From: Ananas comosus
Taxonomy: Eukaryota > Streptophyta > Magnoliopsida > Poales > Bromeliaceae
Direction: 5' to 3'
Length of the DNA: 64,000 nt
Assembly (NCBI RefSeq): GCF_001540865.1
Contig: NC_033622.1
Location: 12,840,797 to 12,904,796, forward strand
The position numbers were made by a program, and so were the translations under genes. Positions 1-15,570 of this stretch are shown in pieces; position 1 is the stretch's first letter; every line of letters starts with the position of its first letter. The notes below the pieces were generated by a model. It saw nothing but the letters and a program-made list of their open reading frames with translations, made no database searches and was not told the DNA's origin.

Positions 1-3589
<3,589 letters not shown>

Positions 3590-5257
3590 GAGAGGCATGA
3601 ATGGGATATTGTATGCGGGGAGGTGGACTTAGATGTCATGTGTCTGTTTACTAAAATAGAACAAGATCGGATGTCTCTGAAGACTAATAGAACAAGATGT
3701 ACTTTTATATGGTTGCTACTTGGTACAATGATGCTACCTTCTAGATTTCTATAGATTCTATAACATCTTTCTCAGTGTGCATATATTGTTAATTCCTCCT
3801 GCCCCGTGCTGATTGGAGGTGATTGAGAAAGAAATTGCTGTGGTTGAGAAAAAACATGTAGTCCCCATCTAGCTATTGGGCTCTTGTGCTGCTCTCTTCT
3901 GATTTAGAACGTTTTGATGCATCTGACTCGTGGAATTATATTGCATGTGTGGAGACTTTGAAGAAAACCGCACTTGTTTGATTATCCTTTGGCCACACTG
4001 ATTGGTCCTAAAACCTTTTTCTTTCTCGCTGTCGCTCTACGCAATCGAACTATGGTAACATGTCTTAATACAGAAGCCTTGTTCATTAAGCACCGTGATG
4101 GTTATATTAGGAATGTAATATTGTCTGATACCCATTTGTGTCTGGAGTACATGAGGAGAGTGCCTTATTTCATTGTTCACTGGTATGAATGTTGTAACCT
4201 AGCAGCTTCTAGGTAACCTAGCAGTTTCATTGTTCACTGGTCTGATGATACCCATTTGTGTCTCGAGTATTGTCTGATAAATCTCATAATTTTGTTAAAT
4301 TGCAACCTTTTAAAGTGCAATTTGGAGCATTATTCGCTACTCCTGTGTTCGGAATGTATGGACGTCATAATTTTAGGGCTGCAACCTTGGTCCAATACTG
4401 TATAACTTTTGATCATTCAAAATACCGTTCGCTGACAATAAATAATAGTTTCATAATTGCCCTTTTGTGAAATTGCTACATTTGATGTTCTACAAGGCAT
4501 TTTCGCAAACATCTGATACGTAGCTGTTAGTACTCTTTGAGAGAAGGGAAATGGGGATGTTTGGTTGGTGGTAGTCATGACTCATGAGTGGCCGTAGAAA
4601 GAGTTTGCAGCTCGATGGCTGGGCCTGGCACTCCTCGCTTTTAGATAACACGCGAGTACCCTAGATTTAGCCTGTTCTAGGCCTAATAGTAGCCATAGAT
4701 AGATAGACATTAATTAAATTGCTGTTCAATTCAACAATGAATGAGATTCAAAAGTATGAGCCAGAGCAATAAGAACTAAATATTGAGCACTTCTATGAAA
4801 GTTCTCTAAAGATGTGACAAAGTTTGAAGTTGTATATATATAACATTTATATATGCACACACACCTTTTGTATTCGAAACAATTTTACCTTGGGCTTAAA
4901 CAGAAACTCACTCAAATGATGAGTTACTTACAGGTGGTTTTCAATTAGAATGTCTGTCTAAAGGTACATTTACATGAAATACCGAGTTTTCCAAGTGCAG
5001 GTTGTGAAAATTTAACTGTGGTACGTTTCAAAGGTACATAGATACTGAAATCAAATTCCGTAGGAGGATGCGTCTTAGAACTCGAAAAGACCCTACTATA
5101 CTTGTACCAAGTACTAGCGCTTCTTCCTACGGCCCATATCACTTACTCCTAGCTAGTCAGGTTTTGTATAATGTGGGTACATTCCAAGAAGCTACATTTG
5201 GGACACAGCTTGACCCCACATGACCATCATACAATCAATACACACACATATATGCAT

Positions 5258-5261
<4 letters not shown>
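3590..5261. other. 14-3-3 3' flank and intergenic DNA, no gene seen
   Basis: This holds the likely 3' UTR of the 14-3-3 gene (first few hundred bases), then AT-rich DNA. Short open frames (for example 3974-4216) have no recognisable domain. A diverged local duplication is present around 4117-4280: CCCATTTGTGTCT, TTCATTGTTCACTGGT and CCTAGCAG each occur twice. Confidence 0.5.
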
Positions 5262-5308
<47 letters not shown>

Positions 5309-5553
5309 GAGTTCAGTTATGGTGCTTGTAAAAGCACCAAGCACGCTTGTAAGTTTTTTACCATTAGACCTACTTCTCGGATCATTTTCAACCATTAGAT
5401 TATACTATTTAACCAACCACCCACTCAACCATAGGGGGCCCACATCATTCTAACCGCATATCTCTTAATTCAATGGCTAAAAATCTACAAGTACCAATAA
5501 CTTGGTACTTTTAAAAATATAGGAGCTCAATTTTATATATATATATATATATA
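5262..5553. repeat. Short-family MITE (S) flanked by (CT)n(TA)n and (TA)n
   Basis: A (CT)n run (5262-5290) and a (TA)n run lead into an element of about 224 bp (5309-5532), followed by a second (TA)n. The ends are imperfect inverted repeats: GAGTTCAGTTATGGTGCTT at the left, AGTACC...GAGCTCAAT at the right. The middle carries AACCAACCACCCACTCAACC and GGGGGCCCACATCATTCTAA, also found, sometimes inverted, in the related copies at 20307, 41033 and 60217. No coding capacity is seen. Confidence 0.75.
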
Positions 5554-5599
5554 TCACCACCCGGTCGCTTTGAACTTCGCGCTAATATTGCAACGTGAC

Positions 5600-7386
5600 A
5601 AAGCGGGTGCCTTTGAATTCAACTGCGGTCCTCTCAATGGCCAGGGATAATTAAGCACGCACCATGCACTAGTCGCTACCCTCTTTCTCTCTCCCTCTCT
5701 TTGAGAGAATATATGAAAAGATGAAAGCGAAACCTCTCAAAAAGTCCTTGATATGTACGTTCACTAAACAAATCACCCCTCCCTCATCTCAAAAAATGAC
5801 TCCCAAGGCTCCCTCCGCTACGTCAGCTGTGAACCGCTCACTAATCGATCCGCCTCCCATATATTCTAACAATTTTTTCATTTTATCGTGGCTCTAAAAG
5901 TGAAATGGTTATAAATCTTCGTGAAAAATTTACGTTTATTGAATGATAGTACGTGATTCAAAAAGTAACATAACGGGATATTAATTGAAGGGTAAATTGC
6001 TGGGCGGTCCACGACTAACGCGGGAAAACAAGGTTTAGACAACTATGTCTCCCTCCTAAACCCGTTCACCGAGCACATAAAAAGCCATATAAGCGCCGTG
6101 GATGCCTCTCCACGGGGCCTCGATTCTTTATTGAGCCTCGCCAGTGTGCACATTTTTGACCCACCCCACCCTAGCTACGACCCAAAAATTATTCAAGCTT
6201 TAAGCATCCACCACCCCACCTCTCTTATTACTTATTTGTAAGCTAGTTAGTGTTACATTAATTATTATTATTGTTCTACTAAACTACATTATCGATCCCC
6301 ATCGTTCGCCAACAAGTTGAATCATCGGGGACAATTGGTAGAACAAAGTGAGCGTTTGCTCGTGCAAGTCATGGACTAGTAGTACAAAAGACAACGACTT
6401 AGTGGAGACTTAAGTTTCCTTATATATGGTGGGAGAGAAAAAAATATAATGTTAAGTTTGTAACCTTTAATTACAAGTAATTATATATATATATTAGTGA
6501 TAGTAGAAGGTGTGGCTTCGAGTTTTCAATATATTTGAGCAACATCAAAGTCAATGGTGATAATAAAATCTCCCCGGATTGAAAACATGAGTATTCACAT
6601 TTGAGATTAAGTAGCCCTACCCGACACAGTGCGTGATCAACTGGTTACGATAAAAAGATGGCATGCATCATGCATGCATGCATGCACCGCTGTAATTAAA
6701 AAGAATGTACACACTTGCCTTATTGTATTAACCATTTAGTAAATTGAAATTTTCTTTTAACTTATGAAGTGGTGGTGAGAGAGTAATTTTGTTAGTAATT
6801 TTATTTATATAAGTCAATGGGCATTGATCGCAATTGCATTTGTGATCTCAGTTAACTAGCTGGTTTGATCAACTTAATTACAACACTCTTTTCCCAGGAA
6901 AAAGAAAAAAAAAAATACTTTTAACACTAACATTTGCTATTTATTCAATTTTGTTAGCAATATCATCAAATGCAAGGCAAGTTTTCTAATGAATATTTAG
7001 GCCTATTTTGAGAATGCATTGTCTCTTGTCGCAATATAAAAGTGAAGATTTGAAAAGTGCATGTTTTCCTACTTGTTTGAATAACATATTTGCAATTTAG
7101 AACTTCAAACTTGATAACTAACTCCGAAGTCCAAACAGACCCTAAGAATTTAATTCGCCACAAACTAAGGAGTGATCAATTTAATATTAGACTCATCCAT
7201 TCAAATTTAAAGATTAACTTTCAATATCCTGCTCATCATATTGAAGTGCTGGCGAAGAAGTGGACTGATTTCTATAAAACCGGATAACGTCGGCGTTTGT
7301 TAGACTCTTTATTTTTGTTGCTTGTTTTCGCTTACTCTCAGCTTTTTCTCTTCGTTCTTTTTCTAGTACTTTATTGCCTCACTCTA
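5600..7386. other. AT-rich intergenic DNA
   Basis: No gene is recognised. There are short simple repeats, including GCATGCATGCATGCATGC-like runs near 6660-6690 and (AT)n near 6484. Open frames here (6966-7163, 7090-7287) overlap on opposite strands and lack domain motifs. Confidence 0.4.
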
Positions 7387-7457
7387 TATAGCTAATTTTA
7401 TTTGCTTAATGAATGAAGCAGGTAGCGTGCTATTTTTCTCTCTCTAAAAAAAAAATA
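7387..7457 (+). repeat. 3' end fragment of the SINE family
   Basis: Only the SINE tail is present: AATGAATGAAGCAGGTAGCG, TGCTA, CTCTCTCT and a short A run. This matches the 3' part of the full copies at 8299 and 14231. The A and B box half is not recognisable. Confidence 0.6.
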
Positions 7458-7921
7458 CTTTAAATATGTTCTGAACAAGTGGGAAAAGTTAGAGAAAATA
7501 AGGAAAAGATCAAAGAGTTGGCTGTGGGGACACAGTTGCTCGGCGAGGATTGCGGCGGCACAGAAGCAGCGGTGGATGTCCTGGTTGCTTATTAATGGCC
7601 GAGCATGTGTATGGGATGCCTCAAAACCAACTAAACACCCTTAACCCATCTATTTTATGTACAAAATCAAAATTTAAAAGTGTCTAGCTAGGTGGGAGAC
7701 ACTTCTAAAATTTAAAGTTTTTGTATTGTAGTAGCCTCTACTTCTCTAAGCCATTTTTTCAAACTCTTCTCTTTGTTGTTATTTTAAGTTTTACTAGCTT
7801 CCACCAAAGTTAGGCCAAGCCTATTAACTTTACATGCATGTCCTTTGTATGTTGACCAAAGGAAACATATGAAAAGGTTAAGATACTCTTTTCTCAGAGC
7901 AGAGTATATACAAATGACTTC

Positions 7922-8285
7922 TGTTAAATATAAAAATATTTAAACATCATTCTCTGCCGGCTTAAATTTTTAGAAAATAATGATTATTTTATATAATTTA
8001 ACATAGTATCAGAGCAAAGGTTTCTGAATTCAAGTCACACCAGGCTTCTAGCATTATTAATTTTCTCACATTTAATTCAAATCCACATCATGGGCTTAGA
8101 AAGTCTCGAGCCTAAATATCAGAGGGAGTGTTAAATATAAAAATATCTAAGTATCATTCTCTACCAGCTTAGAGAAAAGTCTCGAGCCCAGACGTGAGAG
8201 GGAGTGTTAAATATAAAAAGATTTAAATATCGTTCTGTACCAACTTAAGTTTTTAGATAATAACAATTATTTCGTATATTTAATA
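7922..8285 (+). mobile_element. TRIM (miniature LTR retrotransposon), TSD ACTTC/GCTTC
   Basis: A 5' LTR of 82 bp (7922-8003) starts TGTTAAATATAAAAATAT and ends TTTAACA. It is followed at once by TAGTATCAGAGC (8004-8015), one base off the plant initiator-tRNA-Met primer-binding site TGGTATCAGAGC. The 3' LTR (8205-8285) is preceded by a purine tract GAGAGGGAG. Flanking 5-mers are ACTTC (7917-7921) and GCTTC (8286-8290), a target duplication with one mismatch. A partial third LTR with its own purine tract begins at 8129, so the 3' end was duplicated. The interior is about 200 bp and has no coding frame, as in known TRIMs. Confidence 0.85.
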
Positions 8286-8298
8286 GCTTCAAGAAATC

Positions 8299-8460
8299 GA
8301 CTGTCTCTAAAGCAAATGGCAAATGGCTTGATAATTGGTACCTGAGATCCCAAGTTCGAATTCTAGTTGATTCACATTTCCAGCTAAGTTTATTTCTAAA
8401 TGAAATAAACGAAACGGGTAGCGTGCTACCTATCTCTAAAAAAAAAAAAAAAAAAAAAAA
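8299..8460 (+). mobile_element. tRNA-derived SINE, full-length copy
   Basis: It begins ACTGTCTCTAAAGCAAATGG (A-box-like region), with the B box AGTTCGAATTC about 50 bp downstream. Then follows the family body GATTCACATTTCCAGCTAAG and GGGTAGCGTGCTACC, a CTATCTCT motif and a long A tail ending at 8460. Such internal RNA polymerase III promoters are typical of plant SINEs. It lies 13 bp after the TRIM. Confidence 0.85.
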
Positions 8461-8849
8461 CTTCTAGCTATTGACTAATTAAGTGTGATCTAATTTGTTC
8501 CTCTTGTGGAGATAATGAATACAAATTTATAATTAGTGTTTTAATGAGCTAGGGATTGGCGAATCATTTATCGGTCGACAAATGCAACAGTCACTTGCTC
8601 CAGCAGATGCAACAAATATTTGATGCAATGGTGATCAGTAAATCATTAAAAGTCAAATGCAAACAACCACTCTTGTTTCTCTCTATCCTTGGTTTTCCTT
8701 TTTTTCCATCACTGAACATCAATTTATGTTTCGAATTCCTTTGATTTTTCTAATAAAAAAAATAATGCGGTAATATATCAAACAATTTATCGGACACGGT
8801 GACAGAATATAATTAGGAGGCGAATTTTCAGACAAGTGTGTGAGGTAAG

Positions 8850-9429
8850 TGTTACTTTATATAAATATTTCTTTGTACAGGAGATTATGCATTCCTTATA
8901 TTAGTATATACTATATTAGTTTTCTTACCAATTCACAACTCATCATGTATTAGCTTGATCTCTGTTTATATAAAGAGGTCTTTTGTAATTTATAAAATCA
9001 GAAAGAAATATATTTTCTTCTCCAATTATTCTTTGTTTCATGGTATCAGAGCGCGACTAGCTTAATACGCAAAAGCTCGTCGTCACAAGATCGCCGTCGA
9101 TATCTCTCGACCTAATTCTGTCATGACAACCGCACCTCCATCGATGCCGCCTGTACAGGTTCCTACACCGACACCTCCATCAATGCCGCCTGTACAGGTT
9201 CTTGCATCGACTATTGCCCAGCTCGATGTTAAACTTTCCGGGCCTAATTATCGTGAATGGTCGGTGTCCATTCAACTCTTGTTTGATGCTCTCGATCTTA
9301 CTGGACATATTGATGGTGCTGGTCCACCAACNCATGTATTAGCTTGATCTCTGTTTATATAAAGAGGTCTTTTGTAATTTATAAAATCAGAAAGAAATAT
9401 ATTTTCTTCTCCAATTATTCTTTGTTTCA
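8850..9429 (+). mobile_element. Ty1/copia-type LTR retrotransposon, interior collapsed at an N
   Basis: The 5' LTR spans 8850-9040 (191 bp, starts TGTTAC, ends TTTCA). The primer-binding site TGGTATCAGAGC is at 9041-9052. A gag-like frame opens at 9123, and after a single N (9332) the last 97 bp of an LTR recurs (9333-9429), identical to 8944-9040. GTAAG stands immediately before (8845-8849) and after (9430-9434), a clean 5-bp target duplication. A copia element normally has several kb between LTRs, so most of gag, all of pol and the start of the 3' LTR are missing at the N. The identical LTR tails suggest a young insertion. Confidence 0.9.
9123..9331 (+). pseudogene. N-terminus of copia gag polyprotein, cut by the assembly gap
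   Basis: The frame gives about 70 residues: MTTAPPSMPPVQVPTPTPPS with a duplicated SMPPVQV motif, then KLSGPNYREWSVSIQLLFDA. The latter matches the L-x-G-x-N-Y-x-x-W pattern at the start of plant copia gag (UBN2/retrotran_gag-like) proteins. It lies 83 bp after the primer-binding site. The frame runs into the N at 9332 and then into LTR sequence, so the visible stop is not the real one. Confidence 0.85.
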
Positions 9430-9434
9430 GTAAG

Positions 9435-10573
9435 CACTTCAAGATAGTTTTCGATATTAATCGATTCTACGTGAATTGTTTCCCAAGAGCTTAAAACTTT
9501 AGCTCCCCCAATTTTCTATCTAAGAAAAAGGGTTCTTAAAAGGATTAAATTTTTTACGTGAAGTTAATTAATGGCTTAAAAGAGCTTTTGCTCCCCAAGA
9601 GCAAAAGCTTCATAAACTTCGAAACCGCTTTTTATGCACTAGCTAGTACTATTTCGACAATTTAAATGAAAATTGTTAATTAGACTAAGCCCTTCAATGT
9701 GCATGCATGAGAGAGAGAGGATATAAAATTGTAGATACCTAACCAAAGCCAAGGTGGTCGTTCTCTTTTTAAGTCCTTAACAATAATAAAAGGCTCCCTA
9801 GAATTGTTGAGCGCTGTTACCGAGAGCTCGAATCTCAAATTGAAGCAAAGAGCTGGTCCACCATGTCACCCAAATACATTGGAATCTCTAAAATTTTTAA
9901 AGTTTAAATATAAATAATTTGCTGTGATGTACCAGTGTAACCTCTTGATATATATGACTTTACAGCATTAAAATGACTATTGATCATTAGGTGAGAGAAT
10001 TATTAAGCGCATAACTTGGAACTAGTAGATTTTTTTTTTTTTGGTTGAGGGAAAGTAGATTCTTCTTTTCGGTACAGTATATGCTACATGTACATTACTT
10101 TAAGAATTTTTATTTAAGAATCTCTATAACTAAACTTATTACCTAAAAACATCTATGTTGTTCTTTTGGTATTTAGCACTGTCTAGTTATCTATGCGTAA
10201 AAAATATATATTTTAATCGAATCAATGCAATAGAAATGTATTTTGTATAATTTTCACAACACGTAATATGTTCTATAGTAATCACAAGAGACAATGAACT
10301 ACTGGATAGGAAAATATATTTAAACCTCTTTTTTTTTTAAGAGAGAATGATAATAAACTATCCGCTTTGTTTATTATTATTTTTTAGAAATATATTTTTT
10401 TATATAAAAATATGAAACAACTAAACTTTAGATTTGAGACTCAACATATCAACCATCAAAGTTTTAGCCACTGCGCTATGTATGGATAACAGGTAGGAAT
10501 TTGGATGGGAGCGGAACTCTCTTAGCACATAATGTGAATGTGGTTGGTGAGTCCATAGTCGCGCATACTCACC
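9435..10573. other. AT-rich intergenic DNA
   Basis: No gene, RNA or clear repeat is recognised. There are poly-T runs near 10031 and 10329, and short AT-rich simple sequence. Confidence 0.4.
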
Positions 10574-10591
10574 AACTCTAATACACACAAA

Positions 10592-10739
10592 CTGACTGTC
10601 CCTAACGAAAGTGGCAAAACGTTTAATGGTTGGCATCCGGAGTTTTAATTTTAAATACTAATTTATTCATATTTTTAGCCAAATTTAGTTTTAAAATAAT
10701 AAGTAAAATAAAGAATATACTACTTTTTTCTTAAAAAGA
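10592..10739 (+). mobile_element. Old SINE copy with preserved 18-bp target duplication
   Basis: It starts CTGACTGTCCCTAACGAAAG and continues GTGGCAAAACG and GGTTGGCATCCGG, a diverged version of the SINE head at 14231. The body is strongly mutated and the tail is T/A-rich. Flanks agree over 18 bp with one mismatch: AACTCTAATACACACAAA (10574-10591) and AACTCCAATACACACAAA (10740-10757). A single N follows at 10759. Confidence 0.8.
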
Positions 10740-10759
10740 AACTCCAATACACACAAAAN

Positions 10760-11046
10760 AAAAAAAGAAAAAAAAAGAGAAAGAGGAGAGATAAGAGAGA
10801 GAGAGAGAGATATTGTACATAGAAATTCGTGGTCATGTGACAGGGTCAAGGTTAACGCCTTATCGCTCTGACTCGATGGGAAATTGGGTCACAAACAGCA
10901 AAAGAACACGAGAGGGAAAAGGCGAGTACTGAAACAGAGGGACGGTCATTTCAAAAGGGAGAGAGCGAGCGAGTGTGGTGTGGGTCTGTGGAATCAGAAA
11001 CTGGCCACGGCGTACTCATGAAAACACAACAACAACAACAACAACC

Positions 11047-11078
<32 letters not shown>

Positions 11079-13660
11079 GAAAGAAGATGCTTAATTAATG
11101 CTTTGTCATAGTGGTAGCTGAGAGCTCAGGCACCTCCGCAGCTTCCTTGTTCTTTCCCTATTAAATCATCAAAGCAATCAAGTGAACCGGAACGCCAAAA
11201 CCGCACTATAAAAGGTTTCATACTCTTTAAACTATTATCGATGATGCATGATGGAACATTCGATTCGACAAATCGGCTTTCTTAGCTATAATCTATACTA
11301 CTAAAATTATTTAGAAACTAAATTTTATAATATTTCGACAGTATTTGCCAAGTGATTAAAGAATCTAAAAAATAATTATTTTGATAGCCGATGTGATATA
11401 TGTATTTGTAAATTTAACGGTGTATATCAATTCAATTTAGATAAAAGTCTAATAAAAAATTATATTTACCATCAAGAGTAAGATCAATATTTTTTATTTG
11501 AAATTTAAATATTTTATTACTGTTTTTAATTTATGAGAGTTTTATTTTGAGCCGTTTGTTTTGAAGCTACTGGTTGGTTATATAACTAGGCAAACGAATT
11601 AAAAAATTTAGTTCCTAGATAGTTTCAACACTATAAATTATGTCGAACGGAGCCGATTGCAAAAAAAGATATTTTATCAAAAAAACTTGAAAGTACAGAA
11701 GCTTTCATACTTTCAAATGCATAATATAGTCTGGATCAGAAATATTTTGGTCAATTCTTCTTCTTTTTTTTTTTTTTGGTTTCTCCATGAAAAATATAAT
11801 AATGAATATAACGAGTATGATTAGATGTCCACAAATTTTATAGTATACAGATCCTCTAAAGTCATTTCCTCAGACGGACATAGTAATACGCATGAACATG
11901 AGTGCAACGAAGAAAAATCGAGCTCCTAATTATGTTTACACTATATAATATTTTATTATCGAATAACATAGTTGGGCATTCAAAGAGGCCCAAATTTAAG
12001 TTTTTTACGTCACTATTCGATCATTACAGTTCTAATGCTTGCATTTGTGAAATATGAACACGGCTATGTAATCGCTTAATCGGTTAATTTGGGTCGAAAC
12101 ATAAATGATGAGCAAATTAGCTGTATATTCAGAAACATATGCGTATATTATGACACCACATCCCTTTTTTTTCCTTTTCCTTTTTCATATCCTTTGACTT
12201 TTCTTACCCTTCCATCTCTTTCTTGTACATCTATTTCTTTTTCGACTTTTCATGGCTTCAATGAGTTTCGTTACCCTTTTGGTCTCTTTGACAGAACTAA
12301 CATTGGACCATATTTGAATAAAGCACAAGGATTATTCGACATATTAATCTTGCGAGAATAATAAGTTTTCAAGGTGATCGACTCTCAATGAAGTCTAAAA
12401 ATGAAATTAATTTCCGGTATTGAAGTTGCGAATCCTTCATAAATTTCTGTAATAGTATGATTTTCAGAGTTTTTGTACACCAAACACTTATATTCTGAAA
12501 CCAGATCGGACAAGTGCTGCATCTGTATTAATTTTAGCTTATGAAATTTTACTATCGAAAGAAGATAGATTTCTTTTTCTTTTTTTTTTCTTTATTTTAA
12601 ATAAAAGGGGCGATTCCACCATGTCAGTAGCTACATTGGTTGGGTCACTGTTAGTTAAGTCCAAACTCGATTGCCATTATTCTTGTTGCTCTTGGACAAG
12701 CGTGCAAGCATGAAGAGCATTAAAAAGAAAAACTCAGAAAAGCTATATCGTGGTCCACAGCCAACGTTCCATAGTATATTATACGTATACTTGATTAAGT
12801 TAATACCCATTGCAAATCAATTTTTCCACGTATATATAATCTTGATACTTTTAGCTCTATGGAATATGCATCGATTACTGTTAACTGTGTCTACAATGAG
12901 GCGGAAGCTTTGCAGTAAACTAGTTTTTGTTTATATTAATTCCTCCATCTAATACGGAATAAGACGTCGTATATCTTAATATACGATTCTCTTGGAAAAA
13001 TAGATCAAGAGAAAGCCATTGGCAAGTTGTAGAATTTACTAAAACTAGAATAACTGCGGTGGGGTTTGTCAATCTAAAATGTGATTAATAAGTAATATGA
13101 AGAAGTATTATTATTTATTGTTAGATATAGTAAAGGCTTGTTGATTACCTCCATTTAGATTCACCAGGAATTTAATTAGGATCTTTAAATGGTGCAAAAG
13201 AAGCGTAAAATATGAAAACAATTGATAAATAAATGTTTAGATTTCTATATTGGGTAAGTTTAACTCTAGTTTCATCTTTGTCCATGAATTTTTAAATTTG
13301 ACGTTCAGAATTTTGATCTTTTTATAATATTTTATCATAAACTTTGAACGTTCAATAATATTGCATTTTTTTAAAAAAATTTTAGAGTAAATGTTAAGTG
13401 GTATTTGCATCTGGTTCATTTGTATATCTGTACATCACAAATTCATGTGTTCTTCATCAGTTTTATTCTTTAAATTCAATGGTCCTAATTTTAGATAGAA
13501 GACAACAAGACCACAACAACAACTTAATGAACTGTAGAATTAAAATATAAAATGAGAAAAAAAAAGTGATAAATATGTATTGCCCTAGCTAGCTAACAGT
13601 TTTGATTGTTAAATTTAAAATTATGACACTCCAAACAAAATTTACACGCAAGTTTTCTTT
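10760..13660. other. Intergenic DNA with purine-rich tracts
   Basis: A-rich and (GA)n tracts occupy 10760-10811, followed by less AT-rich DNA (10830-11020), (CAA)n near 11025 and a long A run (11047-11075). A short coding-like stretch on the minus strand near 11095-11165 is discussed in the findings. From 11220 to 13660 the DNA is AT-rich and no gene is recognised. Confidence 0.4.
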
Positions 13661-13850
13661 GAGAGAGCGGGTAGTATCCTGCATTAATTTTCTTTTTTTT
13701 TAGTAATAAACATAGCTAGTTGTACTCGTATTGCTCATTTTTTTTAATAATAAACTTAGCTAAAAATGTAAAACAACTAGAATTTTACGTACTTGGGACC
13801 TCAAAATCAACAAGTAAGTTCTTTACTATTTGCGTTAGAGACTATCGGTA
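13661..13850 (-). mobile_element. Diverged, interrupted SINE copy (reverse)
   Basis: Reading the minus strand, ATTACCGATAGTCTCTAACG resembles the family head, then GAGGTCCCAAGTACG, TTTTAGCTAAGTTTATTATT and, near 13661, the CTCTCTC tail. An extra T-rich stretch separates body and tail. No clear target duplication was found. Confidence 0.55.
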
Positions 13851-14230
13851 ATTTAAACACAAGTTAGGTTGCAATTTACCCTTCTTATATTTTAAAAAGC
13901 AAACCGTAGAGCACATTAATGGCATATATCTTGTGACATGCAGAGTAACTAAACAATGGTACACAGGAGATAGAGGCATTTGCGTGAACATGGGGCCGAT
14001 AATAATGAAAGTTACATAGGGAAACAAGATCATTTTAGGATTTTAGCTTTTGGTGTGGTGTGTGTGGGAACCACTCACTCGATCGTGTAGTCGTTCTCAC
14101 TCTGATTACGGGATCCCTTTGCTCCCTTTACAACTGTACGTAGTTTTTACACTAAATTTAAATTTCAACTTTTGTGCCTAAATAGAAACAATAGCTACAC
14201 ATTGTTCCTTAGTATAGTTTCAGCGGGTAC

Positions 14231-14384
14231 ACTGACTGTCCCTAGAGCAAGTGGCAAAGGGCTTGGTGGTTGGTACTCGAGACCCAGGTTTGAATCCCAG
14301 TTGATTCACATTTCCAGCTAAGTTTATTTTTAAATGACATAAACGAAACGGGTAGCATGCTACCTATCTCTCAAAAAAAAAAAA
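14231..14384 (+). mobile_element. tRNA-derived SINE, best-preserved copy with 14-bp TSD
   Basis: The copy starts ACTGACTGTCCCTAGAGCAA (A box region CTAGAGCAAGTGG) and has B box GGTTTGAATCC. Then come GATTCACATTTCCAGCTAAG, ACGAAACGGGTAGCATGCTA, CTATCTCTC and a 12-base A tail. GTTTCAGCGGGTAC (14217-14230) and GTTTCAGTGGGTTC (14385-14398) are the target duplication with two mismatches, so both ends of the element are fixed at this copy. Confidence 0.9.
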
Positions 14385-14398
14385 GTTTCAGTGGGTTC

Positions 14399-15380
14399 AA
14401 TTTGAGTTGCGCGCTTTAACGATTCGAATTCAAATTCGAGCTAGACCGAATCCAAATTGAGAGGTATGAGGTCCAAATTCGAAACCTAGCTAGTCCGATA
14501 ATTTGGACCGCGTTTCGGGTGAGATTCGAGCTCGGCTTAAACTAAACTCATTTACCTCACTTTATAACTGCGATATTAGCTGGTTACAAAGGTATGCAAT
14601 GTTGGCCACAGCATAATTGAATGGTCCCCTATGAATCATAAACTTAAGCTATTATTGTACGGTGCATTGCATGTCGCGTCTCTGCAGTAGCACGAGATAC
14701 CATTCTACGGTCCATCAACTGTACCAAGTTTAATTATGATACTTAAAAAGTTAAAAACTTACCTAACAATAACATGCCATGCATGTGTAATTGTGTGATT
14801 TTTGTGGTCTCTTTTACGGGAAAAGAGCATGAGATTTGGTCCTGCTGCATCTTTTAATAAAGGTAATAATCTCTACTATTATGAGATTTCGTGCTATTGA
14901 TTGGCATCAAATAACTGATGGCGCGCGAAACTAACGGAAACTTTTTTTTTTTTTCATTTTACATAGATATACACACAAACACACGTATGTACCAAAAGAA
15001 AAAAAACACACACAAAGACTTATTTTGATTGATTCTCATATTTATAATAGATCTCTTTAATTTAACATCAATTTATTCGTTAGTTGAATTACTCTTCAAG
15101 GTTCAAAAAAAGAAAAAATTCATGACAAAAATAAACAAACAAAACAAAACAAAAACAAAAACAAAAAGGAGAGTTTGAAACTTGAGGTTTAATCGTATTA
15201 AAATTCTATGACCATTTAATTTTTCTTTTGACTGTTAATTTAACTTACACTAGAATATTGAGCAGCTTCAAAACCTATAGAATATATAGATGAATGCAGT
15301 TTTAATAATAAATGCACTATTCTTTTGACTGCTTAATTAGTTGTTTTTAAATCGGGAAGTGGTGAGGACGAAGAGGCTCA
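14399..15380. other. Intergenic DNA
   Basis: No gene is recognised. There is (ACAAA)n-type simple sequence at about 15133-15165 and T-rich runs near 14941. Nothing else is structured to the eye. Confidence 0.4.
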
Positions 15381-15399
15381 TCTGTTACATTTGACTCTT

Positions 15400-15551
15400 T
15401 CTTTTTATGAGAGAGAAAAGTAGTGTGCTAGCTGTTTCGTTTATCTTTTTATAAATAAGTTTAGCTAAAAATGCGGAGCAACTAAATTTCGAACTTGGAA
15501 CATTGAATACTAACTATCACGCCCTGCGCTACTTGTGCTAGAGACGATTGG
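15400..15551 (-). mobile_element. SINE copy, reverse orientation, 19-bp target duplication
   Basis: On the minus strand it reads CCAATCGTCTCTAGCACAAG, a B-box region CCAAGTTCGAA, TTTAGCTAAACTTATTTATA, AACGAAACAGCTAGCACACT and a CTCTCTCAT tail. The flanks are TCTGTTACATTTGACTCTT (15381-15399) and TCTATTACATCTGACTCTT (15552-15570), with two mismatches, which fixes both ends. Confidence 0.88.
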
Positions 15552-15570
15552 TCTATTACATCTGACTCTT

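Noticed and set aside
11120..11150. Weak resemblance to miR396 (CCGCAGCTTCCTTGTTCTT)
   Set aside because: About five mismatches in 21 and no star arm in the surrounding few hundred bases.
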